Notes under the pieces: model-generated
What the model was told of the DNA's origin: nothing
The model's input: only the letters and a program-made list of their open reading frames with translations
Databases searched by the model: none
Assembly: GCA_017427465.1 (NCBI GenBank)
Contig: JAFRST010000027.1
Span: forward strand, 62,001 to 126,000
Reading direction: 5' to 3'
Length of the DNA stretch: 64,000 nt
Origin: Clostridiales bacterium
GTDB lineage: Bacteria > Bacillota > Clostridia > Saccharofermentanales > Saccharofermentanaceae
Program-made: the position numbers and the translations under genes
In this document: positions 8,801 through 18,527 of the stretch, piece after piece
Layout of the letters: each line of letters begins with the position of its first letter
How positions within the stretch are numbered: position 1 is the stretch's first letter

Positions 8801-9340
8801 TCAAGCGCCCGTAATGAGCTTGATCAGTTCTTCAGGAACCTTAGAACAGTTGGTTTTCCACTTTTTGCAGAGATCTAAAGCCGTAGCTTCGTCATCTACG
8901 GTAAGCGTTACCGAGAAAGGTTTTCCTTCGCCTTCACTCGAAAGAATAACGCGGAATCTGCCGCCTTCAGCAAGCTCCAAAGCAGCTGAAATGCCTGAAT
9001 TCTTGGCCATCTCGCTTAAGATCTCTTCAGCTGCTTCATTAAGATGCTGGATTAAAGGCGCGCTGAGAGAGGAGATGAGGTCCTTAAGGACAGCCCTGCC
9101 GCCGTCCGTGAGCGTCAGATTCTCCGTAGAACCTACCGCATCGCCCGTGAAATCGCCGGACTGGCTCTTATCCATGAGATTGCCCGAAATAAGTTCCTCG
9201 TAAGACCTGCTGAAAGTGAAGAAGTCCGTATAAAGAGATTCCATGCACTTTTCCATCAGAAGATGGTAGCTCACGCCGGGAGCCCTGTCGACCAAATAGA
9301 GTATCTGGATCTTGGATTCAGCTATCGAAATATCAGACAT
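8801..9340 (-). CDS. DUF4364 family winged-helix-like protein
   Basis: 179 residues, convergent with the preceding gene (12 bases between stop codons). The N-terminus (SKIQILYLVDRAPGVSYHLLMEKCMESLYTDFFTF) matches the DUF4364 family, which I recall as a PadR-like winged helix, followed by LTLTDGGRAVLKDL, where a wing is expected. Such proteins are common single-copy genes in Clostridia with no defined target. TAAGGA lies upstream of the ATG, and a TATAAT on the minus strand at about 9395 could be its -10. Confidence 0.8.
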   Translation of the reverse strand: MSDISIAESKIQILYLVDRAPGVSYHLLMEKCMESLYTDFFTFSRSYEELISGNLMDKSQSGDFTGDAVGSTENLTLTDGGRAVLKDLISSLSAPLIQHLNEAAEEILSEMAKNSGISAALELAEGGRFRVILSSEGEGKPFSVTLTVDDEATALDLCKKWKTNCSKVPEELIKLITGA

Positions 9341-9465
9341 ATTGTATTCCTTAGTGTTTTCAGCGATTTTTGTAATATTTTCAAATGTAATTATACTCGA
9401 AAAGACAAAAATGCGGGTGTATACTCTGTATGTTTTTTGAATTAACCCTTAAGGAGAAAACTACA

Positions 9466-10815
9466 ATGATTACATTTGATTACCAGAACGCCCTCGACTT
9501 TATCGGCGGCGAAGAGGCAGTCGCAAGAATGGAGCCCCAGGTTAAAGCCGCTTCTGATATGCTTCACAAGAAGAACGGCCCTGGCAACGATTTCCTCGGT
9601 TGGCTCGACCTTCCCACAAACTATGACAAAGAAGAATTCGCACGTATCCGCAGCGCAGCCCAGAAGATCAGAAGAGATTCTGACGTTCTCGTTGTAATCG
9701 GCATTGGCGGATCTTACCTCGGCGCAAGAGCTGTTATCGAGCTCCTCGGCCATTCTTTCGCTAACGCAGCATCCAAGAAGGTAAGAAAGAGCCCACTCAT
9801 TCTTTTCTGCGGTAACTCTATCAGCGCTACATATCTTGCTGACATGATGGACATCATCGAAGGCAAGGACATCTCCCTCAACATCATTTCCAAGTCCGGC
9901 ACGACAACTGAGCCTGCTATCGCTTTCAGGATCCTCCGTGCTTACATGGAGAAGAAGTATGGTAAGGAAGAGGCTAAGAACAGGATCTATGCCACAACAG
10001 ACAAGGCCAGAGGAGCTTTGAAGGGCCTAGCTGACGAAGAAGGCTACGAGAGCTTTGTAGTACCTGACGATGTAGGCGGAAGATTCTCCGTTCTTACAGC
10101 TGTAGGACTTCTTCCTATCGCTGTTGCAGGCATCGATATCAGAGAGCTCATGAAGGGCGCTAAGGACGCTTCCAAGGCTTACAAGAAGCTTCCTTTCGCT
10201 GAGAACCCTTGCTATCAGTACGCTGCTGTACGTAACTGCCTCCTTCGTTCCGGATATTCCACAGAGGTCATGGTCAACTACGAGCCTTCTTTCCACTTCA
10301 TGACAGAGTGGTGGAAGCAGCTCTACGGTGAGTCCGAGGGTAAGGACAGAAGAGGAATCTTCCCGGCAGGCGTTGATAACACAACAGACCTCCACTCCAT
10401 GGGCCAGTTCATCCAGGACGGCGCAAGGATCATGTACGAGACAGTCGTTGAGATCGACCAGCCCAGAAGATCTTTCGAGATCCCTAACGATAAGGACAAC
10501 CTGGACGGCCTTAACTTCCTTTCCGGCATGGATATGAACGAGGTCAACAAGAAGGCCATGCAGGGCACGATCCTTGCTCACGTTGACGGTAAGGTACCGA
10601 ACCTTGCAATCCACATGCCTGAGCAGAACGCTTACTCACTTGGTGAGCTCATCTACTTCTTCGAGAAGGCTTGCGGCATCTCCGGCTACCTCCTCGCAGT
10701 AAATCCCTTCAACCAGCCCGGAGTTGAAGCTTACAAGAAGAACATGTTCGCTCTCCTTGGCAAGCCCGGCTATGAGGACCAGAAGGCTGCTCTCGAGGCA
10801 AGACTTAACAAATAA
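9466..10815 (+). CDS. pgi: Glucose-6-phosphate isomerase
   Basis: 449 residues, the usual length of the short Firmicutes form. It interconverts glucose 6-phosphate and fructose 6-phosphate in the cytosol. Visible family signatures: [35 protein letters not shown] (sugar-phosphate loop), [15 protein letters not shown], and the catalytic Glu/His/Lys regions [16 protein letters not shown] and MGQFIQDG. The ATG at 9466 is preferred over one 36 bases upstream because AAGGAG ends 9 bases before it. Codons are strongly biased to C-ending forms, consistent with high expression. A terminator follows. Confidence 0.97.
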   Translation: MITFDYQNALDFIGGEEAVARMEPQVKAASDMLHKKNGPGNDFLGWLDLPTNYDKEEFARIRSAAQKIRRDSDVLVVIGIGGSYLGARAVIELLGHSFANAASKKVRKSPLILFCGNSISATYLADMMDIIEGKDISLNIISKSGTTTEPAIAFRILRAYMEKKYGKEEAKNRIYATTDKARGALKGLADEEGYESFVVPDDVGGRFSVLTAVGLLPIAVAGIDIRELMKGAKDASKAYKKLPFAENPCYQYAAVRNCLLRSGYSTEVMVNYEPSFHFMTEWWKQLYGESEGKDRRGIFPAGVDNTTDLHSMGQFIQDGARIMYETVVEIDQPRRSFEIPNDKDNLDGLNFLSGMDMNEVNKKAMQGTILAHVDGKVPNLAIHMPEQNAYSLGELIYFFEKACGISGYLLAVNPFNQPGVEAYKKNMFALLGKPGYEDQKAALEARLNK

Positions 10816-10847
10816 ACTTAAAGCGATTGCTTTGAACTTTGAACAGG

Positions 10848-10881
10848 CAGGGGTACGCGTTATGCGGCCCCTGTTCTTTTT
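10848..10881 (+). terminator. Rho-independent terminator after pgi
   Basis: CAGGGG (10848-10853) pairs with CCCCTG (10868-10873), with an inner CGC/GCG, followed by TTCTTTTT. Confidence 0.8.
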
Positions 10882-10915
10882 GGGTTCATACTTATTGACC
10901 TATTATTTTGGCCGA

Positions 10916-10949
10916 CATACGAAATCAGGAAAAATCCGATTCTCGTATG
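10916..10949 (+). repeat. Inverted repeat upstream of the hydratase gene
   Basis: CATACGA (10916-10922) and TCGTATG (10943-10949) are perfectly complementary. The inner part can also pair (AAT/ATT, GGA/TCC) around an AAAA loop. No T tract follows, so it is not a simple terminator. It could be an RNA hairpin or an operator. Confidence 0.6.
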
Positions 10950-10993
10950 CAGGTAACTTATATCGCAATCCTTACATAAAGGATGTCCGTAAT

Positions 10994-11008
10994 GTGTTAT
11001 AATAACAC
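10994..11008. promoter_or_regulatory. Perfect palindrome overlapping the -10 of the hydratase gene
   Basis: GTGTTAT-A-ATAACAC, seven-base arms around a single centre base. It contains TATAAT (10998-11003), located 36 bases before the ATG at 11040. A repressor bound here would block the promoter; the regulator is not known. Confidence 0.55.
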
Positions 11009-11039
11009 GCGAATTTATTAATTAAAGAGGTAGATATTT

Positions 11040-13337
11040 ATGATTTCCACACTCGAAAACGGCGCTTGGTTATTAAACGGCGCTGAACTCATTGAAGACG
11101 TAGCAGGCAGCGCAGAAGCAGTTGCAGCAAAGTCAGGCAAGGCAGCTGATAAAGCAGCAGCTAAGCAGGGCACTATCGCTTACGGCATCTTAAAGGATCA
11201 CAACACATCAGGCAACATGGATCAGCTCAAGATCAAGTTTGATAAGCTGACTTCACATGACATCACATATGTAGGCATCATCCAGACAGCTAGAGCTTCG
11301 GGCCTTGAGAAGTTCCCGATCCCTTATGTCCTTACTAACTGCCACAACTCACTTTGCGCAGTAGGCGGCACGATCAATGAAGATGACCACATGTTCGGTC
11401 TTACAGCTGCCAAGAAGTACGGCGGTATCTATGTACCTCCTCATCAGGCAGTTATCCACCAGTACGCAAGAGAGATGCTCGCTACATGCGGCGGCATGAT
11501 CCTGGGCTCTGACTCACACACACGTTACGGTGCTCTCGGTACCATGGCTATGGGTGAGGGCGGTCCTGAGCTCGTTAAGCAGCTCCTCTCACAGACATAT
11601 GACATCAAGATGCCTGACGTTATCGCTATCTACCTTACAGGCGAACCGATGAAGGGCGTAGGTCCCCAGGACGTTGCCCTTGCGATCATCGGAAAGGTAT
11701 TTAACTCCGGCTATGTCAAGAACAAGGTTATGGAGTTTGTAGGCCCCGGTGTCGCAAGTCTTTCCGCTGATTTCAGAATAGGCATCGACGTAATGACGAC
11801 TGAGACAACATGCCTTTCTTCCATCTGGCTGACTGACGAGAAGACCAAGGAGTTCTTCGATATTCACGGCAGATCAGGAGACTACAAGAAACTCGCTCCT
11901 GCTGACGTTACTTATTATGACGGCGCAGTTATCGTTGACCTTTCTACGATCAAGCCTATGATCGCTATGCCTTTCCATCCTTCCATCGCTTACGAGATTG
12001 ATTATGTTAACGCAAATCTCGAGCAGATGATCCACGAGACAGAGGAGAGAGCCAAGGTATCATTCGGCGACAAGATCGAGTATTCGCTCCGGAACAAGAT
12101 CGTTGACGGCAAGCTCCTCGTAGATCAGGGAATCATCGCAGGTTGCGCAGGCGGCGGATTTGAGAATATCTGCGCTGCAGCTGACATCATGAAGGGCAAG
12201 TACATAGGCAGCGATAAGTTCACGATGTCTATCTATCCTGCATCCACACCGATTTACATGGAACTCGTAAGAAACGGCGTAGCTGCTACACTCCTTGAGA
12301 CAGGCGCTATCCTCAAGACAGCATTCTGCGGACCTTGCTTCGGCGCAGGCGATACACCTGCCAACAATGCATTCTCCATCCGCCACTCCACAAGAAACTT
12401 CCCGAACAGGGAAGGCTCAAAGGTACAGAGCGGCCAGATCTCTTCCGTTGCACTCATGGACGCAAGATCCATTGCCGCAACAGCTGCAAATAAGGGCGTT
12501 CTCACACCCGCTACGGAATTCACGGGTGAGCTCAATAACTACGCTTACACATTTGACGATAAGATCTACAAGAACAGAGTCTTCGATTCCAAGGGCGTTG
12601 CAGATCCTAATACAGAGATCCAGTTCGGACCTAACATCAAGGACTGGCCGAAGATGGAAGCACTCCCTGAGAACCTCGTTCTCCAGGTAGTATCCGAGAT
12701 CCACGATCCTGTTACGACAACAGACGAGCTCATTCCTTCAGGAGAGACTTCTTCTTACAGATCCAATCCTCTTGGCCTTGCAGAGTTCACGCTCTCACGT
12801 AAGGATCCTGAGTATGTAGGCAGAGCTAAGAACATCCAGAAGGCTGAGACGGCACTGGTTAACGGCGAGCACGCTTGCCAGGCAGTAGAAGGCCTCCATG
12901 ATGTTATGCAGGTAGTAAAGACTATTGTACCTTTTGAAAAGGCTGACACTAAGGTTATCGGCTTCGGTTCTGTTATCTTCGCGGTTAAGCCCGGTGACGG
13001 TTCTGCAAGAGAACAGGCTGCTTCATGCCAGAAGGTACTTGGCGGATGGGCTAACATCGCTAATGAATATGCCACCAAGAGATACAGATCCAATCTTATC
13101 AACTGGGGTATGCTGCCTTTCATCATCGAAAAGGGCGACCTGCCTTTTAAGAACCTCGATTATATTCTCCTGCCCGGCATCAGAAACGCAGTCGAGACTA
13201 AGGCTGACACCATCAAGGCCATTGCGATCAAGGGCAACGAGACTACAGAGTTCACGATGACTCTGGGAGATCTCACAGACCGTGAGCGCCAGATAATCCT
13301 TGACGGATGCCTCATCAATTTCAACCGCCAGAAATAA
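11040..13337 (+). CDS. Aconitase-superfamily hydratase (YbhJ-like)
   Basis: 765 residues with an AAAGAGGT ribosome site. It carries aconitase features: [20 protein letters not shown] near residue 160, a cysteine in [22 protein letters not shown] with the two clustered cysteines expected to ligate the 4Fe-4S cluster, and a C-terminal swivel domain ([18 protein letters not shown], corresponding to the GxSSREHA region of aconitase). The N-terminus and size fit the uncharacterised YbhJ-type hydratase group better than AcnA or AcnB. A role in citrate isomerisation is plausible but not proven. C-rich codon use suggests high expression. Confidence 0.82.
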   Translation: MISTLENGAWLLNGAELIEDVAGSAEAVAAKSGKAADKAAAKQGTIAYGILKDHNTSGNMDQLKIKFDKLTSHDITYVGIIQTARASGLEKFPIPYVLTNCHNSLCAVGGTINEDDHMFGLTAAKKYGGIYVPPHQAVIHQYAREMLATCGGMILGSDSHTRYGALGTMAMGEGGPELVKQLLSQTYDIKMPDVIAIYLTGEPMKGVGPQDVALAIIGKVFNSGYVKNKVMEFVGPGVASLSADFRIGIDVMTTETTCLSSIWLTDEKTKEFFDIHGRSGDYKKLAPADVTYYDGAVIVDLSTIKPMIAMPFHPSIAYEIDYVNANLEQMIHETEERAKVSFGDKIEYSLRNKIVDGKLLVDQGIIAGCAGGGFENICAAADIMKGKYIGSDKFTMSIYPASTPIYMELVRNGVAATLLETGAILKTAFCGPCFGAGDTPANNAFSIRHSTRNFPNREGSKVQSGQISSVALMDARSIAATAANKGVLTPATEFTGELNNYAYTFDDKIYKNRVFDSKGVADPNTEIQFGPNIKDWPKMEALPENLVLQVVSEIHDPVTTTDELIPSGETSSYRSNPLGLAEFTLSRKDPEYVGRAKNIQKAETALVNGEHACQAVEGLHDVMQVVKTIVPFEKADTKVIGFGSVIFAVKPGDGSAREQAASCQKVLGGWANIANEYATKRYRSNLINWGMLPFIIEKGDLPFKNLDYILLPGIRNAVETKADTIKAIAIKGNETTEFTMTLGDLTDRERQIILDGCLINFNRQK

Positions 13338-13346
13338 GAGATTAAC

Positions 13347-13372
13347 GGGGCGTCATAAGGCGCCCCTTATTA
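13347..13372 (+). terminator. Hairpin after the hydratase gene
   Basis: GGGGCG (13347-13352) pairs with CGCCCC (13361-13366). Only a short T-poor tail (TTATTA) follows, so termination would be weak. Confidence 0.5.
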
Positions 13373-13380
13373 CAGATCAT

Positions 13381-14274
13381 ATGCCGACCGGAAAAGCACA
13401 GCCTGTTACGTTTAACCTTGTCTTTAAGCAGTGGATAGCACCGCTGTTTATGATTACTGTGGGCGCTGTCATCGCTGCTTTCGCGCTGGAGGAATTCCTC
13501 GTGCCGTTTACGATACTTGACGGCGGCGTGGTTGGTATCTCGATGATCATAAGCCAGCTCTCCGGATGGCCTCTGGGCGTGCTTACGATCGCGCTGAATA
13601 TTCCGTTCATGATACTGGGCTTTAAGAGGCTCGGAATGAGGTTCCTCGTAAAAGCCATCTATGCGATGGTCATTTTCTCGATCTTCCTCGGTGTTTTCGA
13701 GGACATGAAGGCAGTAACGGAGCAGGAGATCCTCGTAGTCGTATTTGGCGGAGTTTTGCTTGGAATCGGCGTTGGCCTCATCTTAAGATACGGCGGATGC
13801 CTGGACGGCACGGAGATAGTTGCGATGTTACTGTCGCACCACATGGAGTTTTCCGTAGGACAGATAGTCCTTTTCTTCAACATTATCATCTATGCGGCAG
13901 CAGGTTTTCTCTTCGGACCAGACAGAGCGCTCTATTCGCTCCTTACATACTTCATCACATCGAAGATCATAGACATTGTCGAGAACGGTATGGAGCAAGG
14001 CAAGTCCGTCATGATCATCACCGATCACGGCAAGGATATTGCGGATAAGATATATTCGCAGCTCGGTAGAACCTGCACGCAGATGGAAGGTAAGGGAATG
14101 GTCAGCAATGGTAAGAAAACCGTGCTTTACTGCGTCATAACGAGAGTCGAAGTGCCTGCGATAAAGAAGATAATCAACGATGCGGACGTGTCCGCTTTTA
14201 TGACGATATCGGATGTCTCGGAGATCGTCGGCAATCATATAAAGAAAAGAAAAAGTCCCGCTCACAGGAAGTGA
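13381..14274 (+). CDS. YitT family membrane protein
   Basis: 297 residues from the ATG at 13381; upstream in-frame codons reach into the hydratase gene and its hairpin, so they are not used. Five to six membrane helices (FMITVGAVIAAFALEEF, GGVVGISMIISQL, GLILRYGGCLDGTEIVAMLL) form the YitT/DUF161 domain, followed by a soluble C-terminal DUF2179 domain (VMIITDHGKDIADKIYSQLGRTCTQMEGKGMVS, then VLYCVITRVEVPAIKKIINDADVSAFMTI). The substrate or role is unknown. No obvious ribosome site precedes the ATG. Confidence 0.85.
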   Translation: MPTGKAQPVTFNLVFKQWIAPLFMITVGAVIAAFALEEFLVPFTILDGGVVGISMIISQLSGWPLGVLTIALNIPFMILGFKRLGMRFLVKAIYAMVIFSIFLGVFEDMKAVTEQEILVVVFGGVLLGIGVGLILRYGGCLDGTEIVAMLLSHHMEFSVGQIVLFFNIIIYAAAGFLFGPDRALYSLLTYFITSKIIDIVENGMEQGKSVMIITDHGKDIADKIYSQLGRTCTQMEGKGMVSNGKKTVLYCVITRVEVPAIKKIINDADVSAFMTISDVSEIVGNHIKKRKSPAHRK

Positions 14275-14289
14275 ACGGGACTTCTTTTA
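14253..14289. terminator. Bidirectional terminator between yitT-like and membrane protein genes
   Basis: AAGTCCCG (14253-14260) pairs with CGGGACTT (14276-14283), with an inner TCAC/GTGA. T-rich tails occur on both strands, serving both convergent genes. The YitT stop codon lies inside the hairpin. Confidence 0.85.
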
Positions 14290-14303
14290 AAATGAAGTCA
14301 TGA

Positions 14304-15533
14304 TCAGATCTTCTTTTTGGAAGATGAAGAAATCAGGAACTTGAGCGTGATTACCGTGCCGGCAGTTAAAAGGGCTAATAATACTGTATCTATGCCTGTG
14401 ATCAGACCGGGGGCGATCCTGTAGAGCCAGTAATAATCAATTATCCGGTATGAGTATAAGCTTCTGAAAAATGAGACCAGATAACTGACTAAAGGTATAG
14501 AGACCAGGTACTGGTCAGTGACAGTAATAACAAGAAGTGCTGAAGATATTGCAAGGCTTGATACCGGTATCTTCGAAGACTTTTTATTCAATCCTATGAT
14601 GAGAAGTATCTCTCCCACAAGGCAAAGGATAAGGCCTATGATACTCAGATATCCAAGTTTTTTGCCCCAAAAGAAGGTTAAGTGTTTCACGTAATTAAGA
14701 CTGATGAATGCTGCGGCCCATATGAATACATTACCCGCGCAAGCTAAAATGATTCCCGCTTTTAACTGTGAGCCGGCTGCTGCTGTCTTAGTAGCACCGC
14801 CGTTTGCGGAGATCTCTCTGATCATTGTGCGTTTGATGCATAACAGAATGATATAAGCGATGCTTAATACCAGCAGGGTGACAAATACCGTAATAAAAAG
14901 ACCCATCTTTGCTTTGGGAAGGGGAGGTATTCCATAAAACATCGAGAAACGTTTGACAGCGTTTGATGCGGGATGTGACAGATTGGATGTGAGTGAATAT
15001 AGTACCAGATAAAGTATGCTTGCTGCTGTAACAACAGCAGAAGAAATAATGCACCAAAGCTTTGCTGTCTTTCCTGTTTTGTCTGTGTTTTTCGAAGGAT
15101 CAAAAATGTACCTGCCGATGTTCTTTCCCATGGCAGATAAAGCAAGCGTGCTTATGAGCGCAAAACACATGATCAAGACTGCCGGAGAAACGAAAGAGAC
15201 ATAGGTCATTATTTTCTGATTAGGAAAACTGAAGTAAAAATCCATAGGCCTTTCTCTGGATAAACCATAGGCATATCTGATAAGCCCTAACCAGCTTAAA
15301 AACGTTACGACAGTTCCTGGTATAACCGCAAAACGGATCTTGCGGTCTAGAATAAAAAACATAAAAGCGGCAGCAAAGAGAATACAATAGACCATGATCA
15401 TTCCTCCCCACAAAAGAATGAAAAGTGTTCCTATACTTACAAAATAATAATCTTCTTTAACTTTGTTGATGTCAATATTCTTGTGAAGCCAGTGATAAAT
15501 CTTTTTATGAGGACATCTTTGAAAGAAAGGCAT
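14304..15533 (-). CDS. Polytopic membrane protein of unknown function
   Basis: 409 residues from the ATG whose complement is at 15531-15533. About ten hydrophobic helices are spread over the whole length, with short charged loops and a lysine-rich C-terminus (SSSSKKKI). No recognised motif. The start is uncertain: no ribosome site precedes this ATG, while GGGGAGG precedes an internal ATG about 46 codons further in, which would cut into the first helix. It stands alone on the minus strand between two convergent/divergent neighbours. Confidence 0.6.
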   Translation of the reverse strand: MPFFQRCPHKKIYHWLHKNIDINKVKEDYYFVSIGTLFILLWGGMIMVYCILFAAAFMFFILDRKIRFAVIPGTVVTFLSWLGLIRYAYGLSRERPMDFYFSFPNQKIMTYVSFVSPAVLIMCFALISTLALSAMGKNIGRYIFDPSKNTDKTGKTAKLWCIISSAVVTAASILYLVLYSLTSNLSHPASNAVKRFSMFYGIPPLPKAKMGLFITVFVTLLVLSIAYIILLCIKRTMIREISANGGATKTAAAGSQLKAGIILACAGNVFIWAAAFISLNYVKHLTFFWGKKLGYLSIIGLILCLVGEILLIIGLNKKSSKIPVSSLAISSALLVITVTDQYLVSIPLVSYLVSFFRSLYSYRIIDYYWLYRIAPGLITGIDTVLLALLTAGTVITLKFLISSSSKKKI

Positions 15534-15601
15534 CAATACGCGGGTTTTATGTTACACTAAGCACGATGAAGGAACGATGTGCTAAAGATATTCCGTTCCT
15601 G

Positions 15602-15619
15602 ATGGCGGTTTTCCGCCAT
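15602..15619 (+). repeat. Hairpin in the leader of the zinc-ribbon gene
   Basis: ATGGCGG, TTTT loop, CCGCCAT: a perfect 7-bp stem ending 5 bases before the GGAGGT ribosome site. It could influence translation or mRNA stability. Confidence 0.5.
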
Positions 15620-15637
15620 TGCCTGGAGGTTAAGAGT

Positions 15638-16339
15638 ATGCCATTTTGCTACAAATGCGGAACTAAACTTGCTGACGAAGCCATGTTTTGTTTTAACTGC
15701 GGCACCAAAACTGTCAGCGCTGCGGACAACAATGATATGCCCGGCAATGTACAGTCAAATGAAAAAGCTGATACAACTTCTTTTCCGGATATGTCAAAGG
15801 AAGAAAGTATTGCCTTGCTCGATGAACTCGCCTTAAAATACGGTTCTTTGGAAAGAGTTCGAAAAGAGATAAGCGAGCTCCAGCATTCGATTGACAGCGC
15901 GACGAATTATCAGCCGAAAAGGGTTTCCGCTTTTAGTTTCTTTTGGCCTTTTATGGTATATTCAGCAATCGCAGCTACCATTTGCGTTTTTTTGGCTTTT
16001 CTTTTGTACAAGCTCTTTGGCTTCTTCATCTTTCTGGCGTTTGCCTTGCCTATCGTATTAACGATCGTGGGTGCAGTCAGAGCAAAAAACATAAGAAATA
16101 ATTACATTAATCAGACTGCAATATCAGCGTACGACAGGCGGAAAAAGAAGGAAAGTGACGAGGAAAGGCTGTCTTCATTAGTCTCCAAAGAAAGATCTTT
16201 AAGAATACAGTTGGAAAAGCATAATGCTATTGTCCCGGTCAATATGAGAAGCAAGAGTAAGTTGATCATGGCTAAACGATTGCTGGAGACGGGCAAGGCT
16301 GACTCTTTTGAAGAGGCCATGAAATTAGGACGCACATAA
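15638..16339 (+). CDS. Zinc-ribbon membrane protein
   Basis: 233 residues from the ATG at 15638, chosen for the GGAGGT 7 bases upstream. The N-terminus is a zinc ribbon (CYKCGTK, then CFNCGTK; two CxxC pairs). A helical segment follows, then two hydrophobic helices (residues about 100-145: SFFWPFMVYSAIAATICVFLAFLLY and FFIFLAFALPIVLTIVGAV), then a charged coiled-coil-like tail. The zinc ribbon is probably cytosolic. Function unknown. Confidence 0.72.
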   Translation: MPFCYKCGTKLADEAMFCFNCGTKTVSAADNNDMPGNVQSNEKADTTSFPDMSKEESIALLDELALKYGSLERVRKEISELQHSIDSATNYQPKRVSAFSFFWPFMVYSAIAATICVFLAFLLYKLFGFFIFLAFALPIVLTIVGAVRAKNIRNNYINQTAISAYDRRKKKESDEERLSSLVSKERSLRIQLEKHNAIVPVNMRSKSKLIMAKRLLETGKADSFEEAMKLGRT

Positions 16340-16377
16340 TTATATTTGGTAAATCGGTTTTACCGCATAAATTTTCA

Positions 16378-16413
16378 CAAAATAATAAAGGGTTATCACG
16401 TTTGAGATAACCC
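16378..16413 (-). terminator. Terminator for the 57-aa gene
   Basis: GGGTTATC (16390-16397) pairs with GATAACCC (16406-16413). On the minus strand it is followed by CTTTATTATTTT; the plus strand has no T run. Confidence 0.75.
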
Positions 16414-16437
16414 CTTTGCTAAAAGCTGTAGTAGTGA

Positions 16438-16611
16438 TTACTTCTTGCCTAAAGCACCAGCAATAGTATCAACATCGGGAAGATCTACATTGATCTTCTT
16501 CTCTACGGTCTCGATGACGTCGTTAGCAGCTTTCTTGCTCTTCTCGTCCTTTGTGACCTTATCCAATGCGTCCTGTGCAGCATCTTTTGCTTTGTTGATA
16601 TCAATATCCAT
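16438..16611 (-). CDS. 57-residue hypothetical protein
   Basis: Reads MDIDINKAKDAAQDALDKV at the start, is Lys/Asp/Ala-rich and predicted helical, and ends in DVDTIAGALGKK. A strong GGAGGT ribosome site precedes the ATG, a TATAAT lies at 16642-16647 on the minus strand, and a terminator follows, so it looks like a complete single-gene transcription unit. No family recognised. Composition and size are reminiscent of small antitoxin-like or stress-related helical proteins, but that is only a resemblance. Confidence 0.72.
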   Translation of the reverse strand: MDIDINKAKDAAQDALDKVTKDEKSKKAANDVIETVEKKINVDLPDVDTIAGALGKK

Positions 16612-16719
16612 ATAGATACCTCCGTTAAGAAATATAACTGAATTATATCACTTGTAGGACCTTATGGCGTTTGAGTTTTTTAGGAAAATCACTATCAGTT
16701 TATCAGAAAGCCTTTTTGA

Positions 16720-16725
16720 TATAAT
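16720..16725 (+). promoter_or_regulatory. Putative -10 for the histidine kinase operon
   Basis: TATAAT about 150 bases upstream of the first kinase start. The -35 region is weak. The resulting leader of about 145 bases shows no gene I trust. Confidence 0.35.
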
Positions 16726-16877
16726 TACATTGTCATTACCGGTCTGCAATGAAGCTGTTTTCTTTTGCCGCAGCCGGAAGATTTTTTAAGGACATTTTGT
16801 ATGGTCATAAAGAGGTCACATCTTTTTTCTATACTCACGATGAACGAAGACGGATGTCGTGGAAAGGAACAAAAAAG

Positions 16878-18527
16878 ATGAAAAAGAATTATTTGTGCTT
16901 CGGAATTATATATTGTCTTGCAGCGCTGCTTATTTTTCTGGCAGGGATCTCATTTTATACCAAGAAAAAGATCGATGAATTAAATTCCGTATATCGCAAC
17001 ATTTTGGTTTATCCCGATTCAATAATGCGGGATTTCACTACTGAAGACCCGGAGATAACGGCATGCAATCTTTTAGGTACATGGAGATTCATGCCTTATC
17101 TGACTACGAATGTGGGTTTTTATTCTTCTGTCGTTGATACCAGAAATGATGGCAGCGTGGTATTCGAATCCCGGGATTATTATATAGTTCATTATTATGG
17201 CGAGATCGAGACTGAGGTTATAGAGAACTCTTCTGAAAGATATGAGGCAAAATCGACTCAGCTGGTTCCGGGTGATTCGCGTTATATGATTTTTGAAGAA
17301 CCATTTTCAATTTCAGAGGACGAGACTGCAGCTCTCCTTTTCCCGAACGAACATAATGTCTCGATAACAGGAGCAAGCTGTGATAAAAGATTCGTATATG
17401 GTGGCACTCTGACATATACATATGAGGATAATACCAGGACAGTTAATATTGCTACGCCGGGTTTTGTTAATGAAGATGAAAGCGTTCCTTATGAAGAGTG
17501 GATCGTCAGGCTTGATGGGATAGAATGCTATTCCTTTGACGGAAATACAGGTTTAAACAAAAAAGCTCATAAGTTAAGTGATGCATATGTTGATAAGTTT
17601 ATGAACGGGAAGGTGCCGGCAGGTCTTAATGTCGAGGAAGGTGTTTTCACTACAACAGTTTCGGCAATCTATGTTTCTGACCAAGGGAATTATCTTGCCA
17701 CTTACTATTGTTTATTGCATCCGTTTCAGCTCGTCTTAAGGGACCATTTAATTATCTATATTCTGTCCGTCCTGGCACTTGTTCTGGTTGAAGCGGTCAT
17801 AATATCAGCTGTAAGAAAACTCTACCTTAATCAGAAGAGGTTCGAATTAAGGAGCGAAAAGCTTACAAAAGGCATTGCTTATGATCTGCAGGGACCTCTG
17901 GCTGCTACCAGAGGATACCTGGATAATTGGGAAGACTTAAGCGAAGATAAGCGTGCCGAGTATTCGGAAAAGATAATATCCGAAGTGGACCATATGTCAT
18001 CTATGGTCACAAGGCTTCTCGAACTGTCCAAGATTCATGACGGCAGTGTTAAGCTTAACCGCGAAGACGTCGATCTCCTAAAGCTTACTCAGAACATTAA
18101 GAAAAGAAACAGCAAAGCCATATTGGAGAAGAATATCGATCTTACGATCGAATGTGATGAAGAAGCGGATGCTTATCCGGTATATGCAGATCTTGAGATG
18201 ATGTACATCGTTATAAATAATTTCATTACGAACGCGATCAAGTATTGCGATCACACAATTAAGATAAAGCTTAAAAACTACAGGAAATCAATAGAGTTCA
18301 GCATCACAAACGACGGCGCCCGGATCGAAAAAGCTGATCTGGATAAAGTATGGGATATTCTTTACAAAACAGATAAAGGCAGAGTGGAAACGGGTGAAAA
18401 CAGCGGTGTTGGGCTTTCCGTCGTAAAGAGCATACTTGATGCACATAATGCAAAGTGCGGATGCTTTAGCGGGCTTAAAGGAACGAATTTCTGGTTCTCA
18501 ATGGATAAATACGAGGAAGAAAAATGA
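16878..18527 (+). CDS. Sensor histidine kinase homologue lacking the phosphoacceptor histidine
   Basis: 549 residues from the ATG at 16878, which has AAAGGA upstream and aligns with the start of the following paralogue (MKKNYLCFGIIYC versus MKKQYIRYGAIFC). Two membrane helices (about 8-28 and 288-312) flank an extracytoplasmic domain of about 260 residues. The H-box reads GIAYDLQGPLAATR: Tyr335 (codon 17880-17882) replaces the phosphoacceptor His. The catalytic domain keeps the N-box (NNFITNAIKYC) and the glycine motif NSGVGLSVVKSILDAH, so ATP binding may be retained. Its stop overlaps the start of the next kinase (ATGA). Probably a sensory partner or pseudokinase in a three-gene system. Confidence 0.85.
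   Translation: MKKNYLCFGIIYCLAALLIFLAGISFYTKKKIDELNSVYRNILVYPDSIMRDFTTEDPEITACNLLGTWRFMPYLTTNVGFYSSVVDTRNDGSVVFESRDYYIVHYYGEIETEVIENSSERYEAKSTQLVPGDSRYMIFEEPFSISEDETAALLFPNEHNVSITGASCDKRFVYGGTLTYTYEDNTRTVNIATPGFVNEDESVPYEEWIVRLDGIECYSFDGNTGLNKKAHKLSDAYVDKFMNGKVPAGLNVEEGVFTTTVSAIYVSDQGNYLATYYCLLHPFQLVLRDHLIIYILSVLALVLVEAVIISAVRKLYLNQKRFELRSEKLTKGIAYDLQGPLAATRGYLDNWEDLSEDKRAEYSEKIISEVDHMSSMVTRLLELSKIHDGSVKLNREDVDLLKLTQNIKKRNSKAILEKNIDLTIECDEEADAYPVYADLEMMYIVINNFITNAIKYCDHTIKIKLKNYRKSIEFSITNDGARIEKADLDKVWDILYKTDKGRVETGENSGVGLSVVKSILDAHNAKCGCFSGLKGTNFWFSMDKYEEEK

Noticed and set aside
10027..10614. 195-codon open frame antisense to pgi
   Set aside because: It is a shadow of the strongly biased codon use of pgi.
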